A stretch of DNA of 64,000 nt from an uncultured Lachnospiraceae bacterium (GTDB taxonomy: Bacteria > Bacillota > Clostridia > Lachnospirales > Lachnospiraceae): NCBI GenBank assembly GCA_944381635.1, contig CALWLY010000001.1, positions 124,001 through 188,000 of the forward strand, read 5' to 3'. The notes beneath the pieces are model-generated. The model saw only the letters and a program-made list of their open reading frames with translations. It did no database searches and was not told the DNA's origin. Shown piece after piece: positions 18,043 through 27,265 of this stretch. How positions within the stretch are numbered: the stretch's first letter is position 1; the number at the start of each line of letters is the position of its first letter. Position numbers and translations under genes: made by a program.

Positions 18043-20013
18043 ATGAGTAAAACAACAAAATACACTTTTTTAGGGATATTTGCATTTGTTCTTATGCATA
18101 TACTTGTTTTGCTGAATGGAATTTCTTTTAACTCTATAGTTCCATATATCATTTTCATTTTAATAATAGATTTGGGAGATACGGTTATATCAGCGAGATG
18201 GCAAGGGAATTTGAACCGAGTAAATTTTAACAAAAGCATGCTGTGTACTTTAATTGGTATGATTCTTATAACAGTGACCTTGCTGCGAGAAAATTTTATT
18301 TTATTTTCAGGAGCTAAATCATCTTTAAGTTCAGTGTTTGTATTGGGAATATTGTGTGTAGCTGTGTACAAAATGTTTTCAGAATTTCAGACTCAAAAGA
18401 CGAATGTCTATGTATTAGTGGTAGCTTTGTTATTGGCACTTTTTTCAGTATTTGGACATATAGTAGCTTTTGAAGGTGATTATCCGAGGAGTGTGCAGGT
18501 AATTTGGATGATGTGCGCATTGGTTGGCTGGCTCTTAATGTATTATATAGTGGTTTCATCTGTTCATAGACTCGTATTTCAAAAGAATTTTTATGGAGCG
18601 GAAAGGACATTTCGAGGTGCTGTGGCAGTAGGGGGAGTCACTTTTCTGATTTCAATGATTAGTTTCACTCCTTTCTTTTTAACATTTTATCCTGGGGTTA
18701 TGGAATTTGATTCCTGGCAACAGATGAGACAGGTACTTGGGGATTCTTATAGTAACCATCATCCGTGGCTTCATACAATGATTATTAAGGGACTCTATCA
18801 ACTTGGATTAACAGTTTTCCAGAGTGAAAATAAAGCTATGGCAGTGTATACAGTTTTTGTGATGGTACTTATGTCGACTGTCTTTGCGCTTGGAATAAGC
18901 TGGTTATACAGAAAAGGACTGAAGATATGGCTGCTTATTATGGTAGGATTAATTTATATTTTCTGCCCGATTAACCAGATGTATTCGATTAACATGTGGA
19001 AAGACGTTCCGTTTGCGGCTGTTGTATTATTATTTTTGCTGCAATTGTGTAGAATGTGTGATAAAAAGGAGATAGGAAAAATTCCGGTAAAAGAATGGAT
19101 ATTATTTGTGATCCTTGGATTTATGGTAAGCTTTCTGCGGAGTAATGGACTGTATGTGATACTTGGTATGATTCCGTTTTTACTTTGGAATTTTTGGAAG
19201 TGTAAAAAAGAAGCGCTGCTTTCTATTATTGCGTTATTAATACTGATAGCATTTTATAAAGGACCAATATTGGAATATTTTCAGGTCGAAGAACCTGATT
19301 TTATTGAATCCCTATCGATTCCGGCACAGCAAATTGGAAGAGTGGCAGCAGAACAGGGAAAAATAACTGACCAACAGAAGGAGTTACTGGAAAAGGTCGT
19401 GAATTTTGAAGACTTGGGGATGGCCTATGCGTCATCTCCGCATTGTTCAGATGCGGTTAAGGAATTGGTAAGAAAAGCCGGGAAGCAACAATATCTTGTA
19501 GAACATAAAAGCGATTATGCAAAATTATATTTTCAGTTAGGACTCCAAAATCCTTATATTTACTTAAAGGCGTTTATTGATGAAACAGAAGGGTATTGGT
19601 ATCATAAAATTACTTACAATTTTATTTGGTCTACTTATATATTTGAAAATGGTGCGGGAATAGAAAGAGATTCTAAGGTATCCGATGAAGTGAAAAACGT
19701 GATTACAAGCTTTTTGGAAAAATACGAAAATCATTTTTGGAAATATTATGGGAACGGTATTTTTATTTATGTATTTTGGATAATAGCTTTAGAAGCATTA
19801 CGAAAAAAAAGTAGATACTTGATTGCTTACTTACCGATTCTGGGAATCTGGTTTACGCTATTAATCGCAACGCCCGTTTATGCAGATTTTAGATATGCAT
19901 ATGCAATATTTCTCTCAATGCCGTTTCTGGTAATTTTAAGTGGAAAGGCTGATGTGAAGGAAATGAACTGTCCAAAGAGTAGAAGCGGAAAAGAAAGACA
20001 ACAAATTTACTAG
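18043..20013 (+). CDS. polytopic membrane protein, DUF6020-like (GT-C type)
   Basis: 656 residues with about 12 membrane segments. A conserved first large loop, TFYPGVMEFDSWQQ with nearby NHHPWLHTM, matches the DUF6020 family as I remember it: an acidic residue and a His/Trp cluster just after a helix, reminiscent of GT-C glycosyltransferases that use polyprenyl-phosphate sugars outside the membrane. INMWKDVPFA and a long C-terminal extracellular part with two more helices follow. GAGAGGAGA precedes the ATG. The IS element has inserted just behind it. Enzymatic role is inference. Confidence 0.65.
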   Translation: MSKTTKYTFLGIFAFVLMHILVLLNGISFNSIVPYIIFILIIDLGDTVISARWQGNLNRVNFNKSMLCTLIGMILITVTLLRENFILFSGAKSSLSSVFVLGILCVAVYKMFSEFQTQKTNVYVLVVALLLALFSVFGHIVAFEGDYPRSVQVIWMMCALVGWLLMYYIVVSSVHRLVFQKNFYGAERTFRGAVAVGGVTFLISMISFTPFFLTFYPGVMEFDSWQQMRQVLGDSYSNHHPWLHTMIIKGLYQLGLTVFQSENKAMAVYTVFVMVLMSTVFALGISWLYRKGLKIWLLIMVGLIYIFCPINQMYSINMWKDVPFAAVVLLFLLQLCRMCDKKEIGKIPVKEWILFVILGFMVSFLRSNGLYVILGMIPFLLWNFWKCKKEALLSIIALLILIAFYKGPILEYFQVEEPDFIESLSIPAQQIGRVAAEQGKITDQQKELLEKVVNFEDLGMAYASSPHCSDAVKELVRKAGKQQYLVEHKSDYAKLYFQLGLQNPYIYLKAFIDETEGYWYHKITYNFIWSTYIFENGAGIERDSKVSDEVKNVITSFLEKYENHFWKYYGNGIFIYVFWIIALEALRKKSRYLIAYLPILGIWFTLLIATPVYADFRYAYAIFLSMPFLVILSGKADVKEMNCPKSRSGKERQQIY

Positions 20014-20031
20014 TATAACATCTTTTAAATA

Positions 20032-20041
20032 ACTGGACTTT
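20032..20041 (+). repeat. left terminal inverted repeat of the IS630 element
   Basis: ACTGGACTTT, preceded by the target TA (20030-20031). Pairs with 21272-21281. Confidence 0.9.
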
Positions 20042-20093
20042 ATATTCCAATCATGATAGAATACTTACATCAAGTGACGGAGGTATCCTATCT

Positions 20094-21284
20094 ATGGGAA
20101 GAAAATCAATCGTTATCAACCTCAGTGCTGAGGAGCGTGAATATCTTGAAACACAAACACGTGCCCGTACCATACAGGCTCAAACAGTAAACCGTGCCCG
20201 TATCCTGCTTTTGAAAGCGGAAGGCTGCCCCATTAATGAAATTGCGGATAAAGTCGGCATCAATCGTAAGAGTGTTATGCTCTGTTTAAACAAATATGCA
20301 GAAGGCGGTGTGGAAAACGCCCTGTTCGATGCACCGGGACGTGGCCGTAACGCAGAGATCACCGATGATGAGAAAGCATGGATCATCAATATTGCCTGTC
20401 AGAAACCGATTGATTTCGGTTACGCTGCTGAAACATGGACTTACGTAAAACTTACCTCTCACATTAACAAAAATGCGGAAGCAGCTGGATTTACAAGGCT
20501 TTCTACGATCCATAAAAGCACCGTGCACAGCATACTGGACGAAGCTGAAATAAAACCTTTTCGGATCAAGTATTACTGTGAAAACCGTGATCTGGATTTT
20601 GAAAGTAAGATGCATAATGTATTGTTAGTATATAAACAGCTTTCCATGCAGTTTGATGAAAATGGCCAGTTCATTCCGTGGGAGGAAGATAAACAGGCGA
20701 TCCATGTGCTTTCTTATGATGAAAAGCCCGGGATACAAGCGACTGCCACAACGTCTCCAGATCTTCTTCCGGATGAGCATCACAGTACAATCAGCAGGGA
20801 TTATGAATACAAACGCCTTGGGACATTGTCCCTGTTGGCAGGGATCGATCTGCAGACCGGAGAAGCTATCCCGCTGATCAGCGAAACTCATAGCAGTAAA
20901 GACTATATTGAATTTTTGAAGGTGCTTGACAGCAAATATCCCAAAGGGGACAAGATACGACTTGTACTTGATAACCTGAAAGTACACACATCTGAGGTTA
21001 CACGAAGATATCTTTCTACAGTACCCGGAAGGTTTGAATTTGTATTCACGCCTAAGCATGGCTCATGGTTGAATATGATTGAAGGTTTTTTCAGCAAAAT
21101 GACAAAGCAGATGCTTCGTGGAATACGAGTTAAAACGAAAGAAGAATTAAAAGAACGCATCTACAAGTATTTTGATGAGGTCAATGAGGAACCGGTAATA
21201 TTTCACTGGAAATATAATCTTGATGACATAGATGTATCTGAAGAGGTTATTGTTGATACATTGCCGACCAAAAAGTCCAGTTAA
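20094..21284 (+). CDS. IS630-family transposase
   Basis: 396 residues. The N-terminal helix-turn-helix part (about 1-130) includes ARILLLKAEGCPINEIADKV. The catalytic DDE triad is visible as Asp209 in SYDEKPGIQ, Asp293 in LVLDNLKVH and Glu330 in WLNMIEGFFS. The gene is intact, so the element could be active. The stop codon TAA uses the TA target duplication plus the next flanking base (21282-21284), so the protein's end depends on where the element has landed. Confidence 0.93.
   Translation: MGRKSIVINLSAEEREYLETQTRARTIQAQTVNRARILLLKAEGCPINEIADKVGINRKSVMLCLNKYAEGGVENALFDAPGRGRNAEITDDEKAWIINIACQKPIDFGYAAETWTYVKLTSHINKNAEAAGFTRLSTIHKSTVHSILDEAEIKPFRIKYYCENRDLDFESKMHNVLLVYKQLSMQFDENGQFIPWEEDKQAIHVLSYDEKPGIQATATTSPDLLPDEHHSTISRDYEYKRLGTLSLLAGIDLQTGEAIPLISETHSSKDYIEFLKVLDSKYPKGDKIRLVLDNLKVHTSEVTRRYLSTVPGRFEFVFTPKHGSWLNMIEGFFSKMTKQMLRGIRVKTKEELKERIYKYFDEVNEEPVIFHWKYNLDDIDVSEEVIVDTLPTKKSS
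21272..21281 (-). repeat. right terminal inverted repeat of the IS630 element
   Basis: AAAGTCCAGT, exact reverse complement of 20032-20041, followed by the duplicated TA. It codes for the last residues of the transposase. Confidence 0.9.
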
Positions 21285-21325
21285 TTATCGAACGATGTAC
21301 TAGATGTGACTAATTTACAATTTGC

Positions 21326-21354
21326 TTGAATTTCAGAAAAATATTAGTTATCAT
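21326..21354 (+). promoter_or_regulatory. candidate sigma-A promoter for the operon beginning at 21398
   Basis: -35 TTGAAT (21326-21331), 17-bp spacer, -10 TATCAT (21349-21354). It lies just outside the IS right end and 43 bases before the ATG, so the IS insertion did not remove it. Confidence 0.55.
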
Positions 21355-21397
21355 AGAAGAAATTCATGCATAGTTGCAAAAGAAGGGAACAGAAAAG

Positions 21398-22393
21398 ATG
21401 CATACAAGATCAACAATCCTATACCTGGTTGTCCCCTGCTACAATGAGGAAGAAGTTCTCCCCATGACAGCCAAGGTGTTAAAAGATAAGATGGAACGCC
21501 TTGTGAAAGAGGAAAAGATTTCATCACAGAGCAGGGTTATGTTTGTCAATGACGGCAGCAAAGATAAAACATGGTCAATCATAGAAGGTTTATGCCGACA
21601 GGATAAAGTATTTTCGGGAGTGAATTTTTCCCGGAACTTCGGTCACCAGAGCGCGATTCTGGCTGGTATGATGACGGCAAAGGAAAGAGCAGATGCTGTA
21701 GTTACCATAGATGCGGATCTGCAGCAGGATATTGAAGCTCTGGATGAGTTCCTGGAAAAATACGAAAGCGGCTGCGATATTGTCTATGGAGTCCGCAATG
21801 ACAGAAACAGCGATGGATTTTTTAAAAAGAAAACCGCGCTGGCGTATTACAAACTGCTTCATATACTTGGCTGTAAGATTATCACAAACCATGCGGATTA
21901 TCGGCTCATGTCAAAAAAAGCCCTGAATACTCTGGCGGAATACAAAGAGGTCAATCTGTTTTTGCGCGGATTGATTCCGCAGATGGGATACAAATCCGAT
22001 GTAGTATATTTTGATGTAAAGGAAAGAGAAGCCGGACAGTCCAAGTATACCCTGAAAAAAATGATGACACTGGCAGTAGATGGAATCACATCACTGAGCG
22101 TGCAGCCCATCCACTTTATTACGATTATGGGATTTCTGGTAAGCTTTTTCAGCTTTCTCATGATTATCTGGTGCATTGTAGATTATTTTTCAGGACATAC
22201 CGTTCCGGGATATGCAACTACACTGGTTGTATCGCTGTTTATGGGCGGCCTGACGATTTTATCCCTTGGAATTGTAGGGGAGTACATCGGTAAGATTTAT
22301 ATGGAAACCAAGGAACGCCCCCGTTACATTATAGATTCTATTGTATGGGATCCGGAAGAAGAAGAGGAAAAGAAAGAAGATGGAAAGAATTGA
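21398..22393 (+). CDS. GT2 polyprenyl-phosphate glycosyltransferase (GtrB/DPM-like)
   Basis: 331 residues starting at ATG 21398 behind GAAGGGAA. The catalytic domain opens with YLVVPCYNEEEVLP and has DADLQQD as the metal site. Two membrane helices near the C-terminus (about 240-305) follow the usual GtrB layout. Such enzymes load a sugar from a nucleotide donor onto undecaprenyl phosphate; that lipid sugar is then used outside the cell by GT-C-type proteins. The DUF6056 and YfhO proteins of the same operon are obvious candidate users. First gene of its operon; overlaps the next by 14 bases. Confidence 0.85.
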   Translation: MHTRSTILYLVVPCYNEEEVLPMTAKVLKDKMERLVKEEKISSQSRVMFVNDGSKDKTWSIIEGLCRQDKVFSGVNFSRNFGHQSAILAGMMTAKERADAVVTIDADLQQDIEALDEFLEKYESGCDIVYGVRNDRNSDGFFKKKTALAYYKLLHILGCKIITNHADYRLMSKKALNTLAEYKEVNLFLRGLIPQMGYKSDVVYFDVKEREAGQSKYTLKKMMTLAVDGITSLSVQPIHFITIMGFLVSFFSFLMIIWCIVDYFSGHTVPGYATTLVVSLFMGGLTILSLGIVGEYIGKIYMETKERPRYIIDSIVWDPEEEEEKKEDGKN

Positions 22394-23303
22394 TCTCCAT
22401 GCAGATGATTATGGAATATCGCGTAATTCTTCAAAAGATATTTTAGAATGCCTGAAACAGGGAAAGCTTCAGAGTATCAGTGTTCTCACAAATATGTCTG
22501 CTTACAGGGAAAGCGCCGAGTGGCTGAAAGCCGCATGGGATGGTCTGCCTATAAAGCCTCAGCTTACCGTACACCTTAACTTTATGGAAGGACATTGCCA
22601 GGCTGATAAAGAGAAGGTTTCCTTTTTGGTGGACGAAAAAGGATATTTTAACATTGGATGGGGAAGCCTGTTTTTGTGGAATTACCATCCGGTTCGCTAC
22701 AGGCAAGTAAAAAAGCAGCTGAAAGCGGAGATCAAGGCTCAGACAGAAGCTTTTCTGCAGGAATACGGAGAGTATCTGAAAGATGGACTGCGCTTTGACG
22801 GTCATCAGCACACGCAGATGATTCCTATTGTTTATCGCGCTTTGAAAGAGGTTGTGGAAGAGGAAAAGTACGATGTCTCCTATGTGAGGGTCACCAAAGA
22901 ACCGATCAGACCGTATTTGGCAAAAGGTTCTCTGTATAAGACCTATTCTCCCATTAACTGGGTGAAAAATCTGCTGCTTAATTTTTACGCGCCGGGGATG
23001 GAACGTTTTTGGAAAAAGTATGATTTTCAGAAGATGTATCTCTGGGGTGTTGTGATGAGCGGACGCATGGACACAGAAAGAGTGGAAAGCCTTCTTCCCC
23101 TTATGAAAAAGCAGTCTGAGAAGAAGGGGAGAATTCTGGAAATTCTGTTCCATCCGGGATCTGTTCTGGAAAAAGAACTGACGGAAGAGTTTTCCAATAC
23201 AGGGGCAAACGAATTTCACAGATCAGAAGGAAGAAACATTGAATTTCAGGCGGTAAACGCTCTGAAGACAGACCGCAAAGAAGCAGAAAACTTGAAGAAA
23301 TGA
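22380..23303 (+). CDS. ChbG/HpnK family (YdjC-type) carbohydrate deacetylase
   Basis: 307 residues beginning MERIDLHADDYGIS; the ATG at 22380 follows an AGAGGAAAAG site inside the preceding gene. The metal site of this family is visible: His7, Asp9 and Asp10 of HADDYG, His in LTVHLNF (about 61) and GHQHTQ (about 140), with a late FHPG. Relatives remove acetyl groups from N-acetylated sugars (ChbG, chitobiose) or hopanoid precursors (HpnK). Next to a polyprenyl-sugar synthase it may deacetylate a lipid-linked GlcNAc, as in ArnD/PgaB-like logic. Substrate unknown. Confidence 0.82.
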   Translation: MERIDLHADDYGISRNSSKDILECLKQGKLQSISVLTNMSAYRESAEWLKAAWDGLPIKPQLTVHLNFMEGHCQADKEKVSFLVDEKGYFNIGWGSLFLWNYHPVRYRQVKKQLKAEIKAQTEAFLQEYGEYLKDGLRFDGHQHTQMIPIVYRALKEVVEEEKYDVSYVRVTKEPIRPYLAKGSLYKTYSPINWVKNLLLNFYAPGMERFWKKYDFQKMYLWGVVMSGRMDTERVESLLPLMKKQSEKKGRILEILFHPGSVLEKELTEEFSNTGANEFHRSEGRNIEFQAVNALKTDRKEAENLKK

Positions 23304-23337
23304 TGTTGGCATATCCTATGAAAAAGCGAAAGAGAAA

Positions 23338-25236
23338 GTGATTCGAAAAGATATGGCTGGACTTTTCTATGGCAAAAAAAGAATATTTATTTATGCAGCA
23401 GTAGTCATACTGCTTTTTTGCGGTTCAGCGATTTTTTTTCTGAATCTGGAAAAGAGCGGGGGAGAAAGCTGTTTTCAGACTCTATATTTAACCGATAGGG
23501 AAAGCCATGATGGCGCTGTGCGGTGTACGGCGTCGCAGGAAGGCTTTGCCTTTTTTTTGCCTTCGGGATATAGCCAGTCGCAGCAGATTTTTTTTGAAGA
23601 AGCCTCTTTTATGGAGTGGAATGGAGAAATTTATCATTCCGGAGATACTGTAAGTCTGGAAGAGGGAATGCAGGGGCAAGCCTGTTTTTACTCTGAAGAG
23701 GGAGCAGAGACTGAAAGCGGGAATCTATCGGTTTATCGTGCCGGGGAACTGCCTTCTCTTCATATCACCATGAACAAGTCTGATGTGGAATACATAAAGG
23801 AAGAGAAGGGAAACGAAGCCGAAGCTCGGTATGTGCTGTGCACAGCAAAAGGAGAGCTGACGGAGCAGGGAAAGATAGCCGGAATAAAGACCAGAGGAAA
23901 TTCCACCTGGTATTCACCGAAAAAATCTTACAGTATTAAGCTTGATGAAGCCGAGGATTGGCTGGGAACCGGACAGGAAACGGAGGATGAGTGGATTCTG
24001 CTTGCCAATTATCTGGACGGAAGTTATATCCGAAATTATCTTGGACAGCTGCTTGGAAAAGCGGCGGAGATTCCTTACAGTCCGGATATGGAGTTTGTGA
24101 ATCTGTATTTGAATGAGGAATATCAGGGCCTGTATCTTCTCAGCGAAAATGTGAAGGAGAAAGACGGCCGACGGAATGATCCGGAACAGACTATCATGGA
24201 ACTGGATTATCCGGGAAGGGTCTCAGAGGCCGATGAATGGATTGTTCTGGAAAACAACCAGCCCCTTGTCATTCATTCTCCCAGAAATGTTTCGGAGAAA
24301 CAAAAAGAAGAGATACGGGAAAAATGGATGGGGATTCTTAAGGAACTTGAGGAGACGCCGGAACAGGATGATATCTGGCGGAAATTGGATCTGGACAGTT
24401 TTGCAGCCATGTATATTATGGAAGAGGTCATACAGGATACTGATATTGGAGGAGCCAGCCGTTACTTTTACTTTAAGACAGAAGATGGGGAAGAAAAACT
24501 CTACGCAGTCCCCCTGTGGGATCTGGACCAGGCACTGGGAAACGACTGGCAGGAGACAGAAAATCTGTTTGTGAGCAGCCGGAATTTAAGTACCAATAAC
24601 CTGTGCCGATGGTATACACAGCTTTAAAAAAATGATACCTTTTGTACAAGAGTCAGGGAGATTTACAGCCAATCGGTTTCTCCCGCGCTGCACGAACTCG
24701 TGGAGCAGGGGGTGGAAGAGATAGAGACCCGGATTGCGGCCTCTGTCAAAATGGACGAGGCAGTATGGGGCGGCGGAAGAACCGTCCGCAACACGGACTT
24801 TACTTATGAACAGCATATGGATTATCTGATCCAATATATGGAAAAGAGAACCGAATATCTGGATCGTGTGTGGATAGCGGGAGAAGAAGCAGAGTCAAAT
24901 TTACAGGAACTGCCGACTCTGGATGATATGCCTTTGCAGGAAGGCTCTCTTTTTGAGAAGGGTGAGGAGCTGATCAGATATCTCGGAAAAGGAACGGAAT
25001 ATCTGGAGGATGAGCTGAAGGAGTTAAGCGAAAGAGGCTGGACGATATCACAGCTGCTTCCGCTGGATGATATTCTTTTGACTGAGGAAGAAGAGGCAGG
25101 TATTCTGCAGTGGATCATGCAAAACCATGGATTTATAGTGTTCGGGGCGGTTGTGATAGCTGTCGGCGGACTTTTAGTTTGGGACAGGAAGAAAAATAGT
25201 CCCGGAGGAAAGAAAAAAAGGAAAGGAAGGTGGTAA
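23338..25236 (+). pseudogene. CotH kinase family protein interrupted by one in-frame TAA
   Basis: A 632-codon frame broken only at codon 430 (TAA, 24625-24627); it then runs on in the same frame to 25236. Upstream: signal anchor (about 13-34), then the CotH kinase domain with KTRGNSTWYSPKKSYSIKL and AVPLWDLDQALGN. The stop falls after WYTQL, in the middle of the conserved helical end, and the next residues KNDTFCTRVREIYSQ continue it. The C-terminal piece adds a coiled region, one membrane helix (about residues 595-615) and a basic tail. GTG 23338 is my start; ATG 23353 is possible. Nonsense mutation, sequence error or recoding are all possible. CotH proteins phosphorylate protein substrates in spore coats; surface versions are poorly known. 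Confidence 0.8.
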
Positions 25237-25240
25237 AAGG

Positions 25241-27265
25241 ATGCAAAGAGCGTATGTCAGAAAAACTGTCACAGCAGTGTTGCTGATTGTTCCGGTGCTG
25301 TGTATGCTGGCGGTTACCTGGGGAAAAACATCGGATTCCGGATTTTCCATCGTAAAAGATGTGGCGGTTTCTCTTTATTATCTGTTTTTCTATACTGCCC
25401 GGTGGAATGGCTGGATTGGCTTTTTCGGCGCACTGATTTGTTTTGCGGCAGGAATGCTTTGGCAGAAAAGAAGTTTGAAACAGATAACCGGAAAAGAAGC
25501 TTCGTATTCCAGGCCGGCTGTTATGGCTGCGGCTTTTCTGGGAATTTTATGGATTTGCTTCCTGATTGCCGTATATAAGACGGGAGCAGTAGTCAACGAT
25601 AGAAACACAGAGCTGGCACTGCACATAATCTGGTTTATTTATGAGTTCACAGGGTGCTGGTATTTGGGTAACTGGTGTTTCCAGTGTCTTCTGTATCAGA
25701 GATATCAAAAATCAGAGGAAGAGGAAAAGATGGCAGGAAGGGAAAAGAAACAGGCAGTTTTGCTGGCAGTACTTTTTTTGCTCTGTCTGATACCTATGCT
25801 GTATCTGGGAAGATACACCTATCCCCAGTCTGATGATTATTCCTACGGGATGCGTCCGCATCTTGCCCTGATGAACGGCGGCGGCCTGTGGCAGGTACTG
25901 CAGGCATCCTGGGAAGAAATAAAAATTACTTATGAGACCTGGCAGGGAACATTTTTCTCTTTGTTTCTGATGACGCTTCAGCCGGGAATCTGGGGGGAAC
26001 AGTATTATCACATAGTTCCCTTTCTGCTCATTGGGCTTCTGACGGCATCCACGCTGTTTGTGCTCAGAGTGATATTTCGCAAATATATGAAGACAACCGG
26101 CAGCAGATACTGGATTGTAGCATTATCTATTCTGCTGATGTCCACGCAGCTGGTCATTGAAAAGCCATCTGCATTTTACTGGTACAACGGTGCCATTCAT
26201 TACATGGGAGCTTACGCCTTTCTGCTGTTTTTGGCAGGTACGGTCCTTCTTCTGATTCAGGAGGAAAGGCGACCAAAAAGAACGGCGGAGACAATTTTGG
26301 CTGCAATTCTTGCGGTTATGGTGGGCGGAGGCAACCTGGTGACCGGACTGATAACAGGCGTACTGTTTGTTTACCTTCTGCTTGCCCTTTTCGTTTCAGG
26401 GAATCGGAAAAAAAGCAGGCGCCTTGTGATTCCGTTTTTGTTTTATGCAGCAGCTTATGGAATCAATATCATCTGCCCGGGAAATTTTGTACGCCAGGGA
26501 GAATCAGAGGGAGAGTTTGCCAATCCCCTTTTGGCCATTTTACAATCTTTCAAAGCCTGTCTGGACAGTGCTTTTGGAAGCTGGATGAACTGGTTTGTGG
26601 TACTGTTTTTGATTGCGCTTATACCGGTGATGTGGAGAATAGTTCGAAAGGTGGAATTTTCTTTCCCCATGCCCGGAGTGGTGGCTGCGGCAAGTTTTTG
26701 CCTGCTGTCTGCCATGTATACACCTGAAATTTTTGCGACAGGCACCTGGGAGATCGGGCGGGTTCTGAATATTATCTACTGCATGGAAATTTTGCTTCTT
26801 ACATTGAATCTGCTGTATTTTCTCGGGTGGCTTTCCCACCTGAAAGAGATGCGGGAAGAAAATCTTCTTTGGGAGAACCTGGAAAGCAGATATGCAGCGG
26901 CAGAAAGCAATGCGGAGCTGAACAGAAAAGCATCAATCAGACAGTGGATTCGCAAAAACGGATTTGCACTGATGGTGGCCGGAACATTTTTGCTTGTGAC
27001 AGGAACGACGGCCATGGCGGAAACGGGAACATTGACGAGTGTGCTGGCTGTCAGAACCCTGGCCAGCGGAGAAGCCAGCGCTTACGGAACGGCGATGCAG
27101 GAGAACATTGAAATTCTTAAAAGCGATGAGCCGGTAGCTGTCTTAAAAAGGCTGCCTTCCAATCCGGAAATTTTTATGTCATCGGATATTGCTTTCTGGA
27201 ATCTGGGCACGAAATCATTTTATGGAAAGGAAGATGTGGTGTACGAAGATGGGAGCAGATGGTAG
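25241..27265 (+). CDS. DUF6056-like polytopic membrane protein, copy 1 (N-terminally extended)
   Basis: 674 residues, about 14 membrane segments. An extra N-terminal block of three or four helices (1-165) precedes the DUF6056 core, which begins with the first extracellular loop YPQSDDYSYG. The Asp-Asp pair just after a helix, followed by TWQGTFFSLFLMTLQPG, recalls the catalytic acid of GT-C transferases. The C-terminal 90 residues are extracellular and match the corresponding part of the protein at 36137 (AMAE, then a DLF/FYGKE-type end). Probable polyprenyl-sugar-dependent transferase; not proven. Confidence 0.7.
   Translation: MQRAYVRKTVTAVLLIVPVLCMLAVTWGKTSDSGFSIVKDVAVSLYYLFFYTARWNGWIGFFGALICFAAGMLWQKRSLKQITGKEASYSRPAVMAAAFLGILWICFLIAVYKTGAVVNDRNTELALHIIWFIYEFTGCWYLGNWCFQCLLYQRYQKSEEEEKMAGREKKQAVLLAVLFLLCLIPMLYLGRYTYPQSDDYSYGMRPHLALMNGGGLWQVLQASWEEIKITYETWQGTFFSLFLMTLQPGIWGEQYYHIVPFLLIGLLTASTLFVLRVIFRKYMKTTGSRYWIVALSILLMSTQLVIEKPSAFYWYNGAIHYMGAYAFLLFLAGTVLLLIQEERRPKRTAETILAAILAVMVGGGNLVTGLITGVLFVYLLLALFVSGNRKKSRRLVIPFLFYAAAYGINIICPGNFVRQGESEGEFANPLLAILQSFKACLDSAFGSWMNWFVVLFLIALIPVMWRIVRKVEFSFPMPGVVAAASFCLLSAMYTPEIFATGTWEIGRVLNIIYCMEILLLTLNLLYFLGWLSHLKEMREENLLWENLESRYAAAESNAELNRKASIRQWIRKNGFALMVAGTFLLVTGTTAMAETGTLTSVLAVRTLASGEASAYGTAMQENIEILKSDEPVAVLKRLPSNPEIFMSSDIAFWNLGTKSFYGKEDVVYEDGSRW

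Larger units (their letters stand above)
20032..21281 (+). mobile_element. IS630-family insertion sequence, complete
   Basis: A 1250-bp element bounded by 10-bp perfect inverted repeats and flanked by TA at 20030-20031 and 21282-21283, the target duplication expected for IS630/mariner elements. It holds one transposase gene and almost no other sequence. It lies between the DUF6020 gene and the GT2 gene and appears to disrupt no reading frame. Base composition changes from AT-rich on its left to clearly higher GC on its right. Confidence 0.9.

Noticed and set aside
20286-21160. Several minus-strand frames inside the IS630 transposase
   Set aside because: The transposase with its DDE triad explains the region; the antisense frames lack starts and motifs.
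22443-23219. Long open frame on the minus strand (258 codons) opposite the ChbG gene
   Set aside because: It mirrors the codon pattern of the sense gene, has no ribosome site and encodes Phe/His/Gln-rich sequence with no recognisable domain; the sense frame has clear family motifs.
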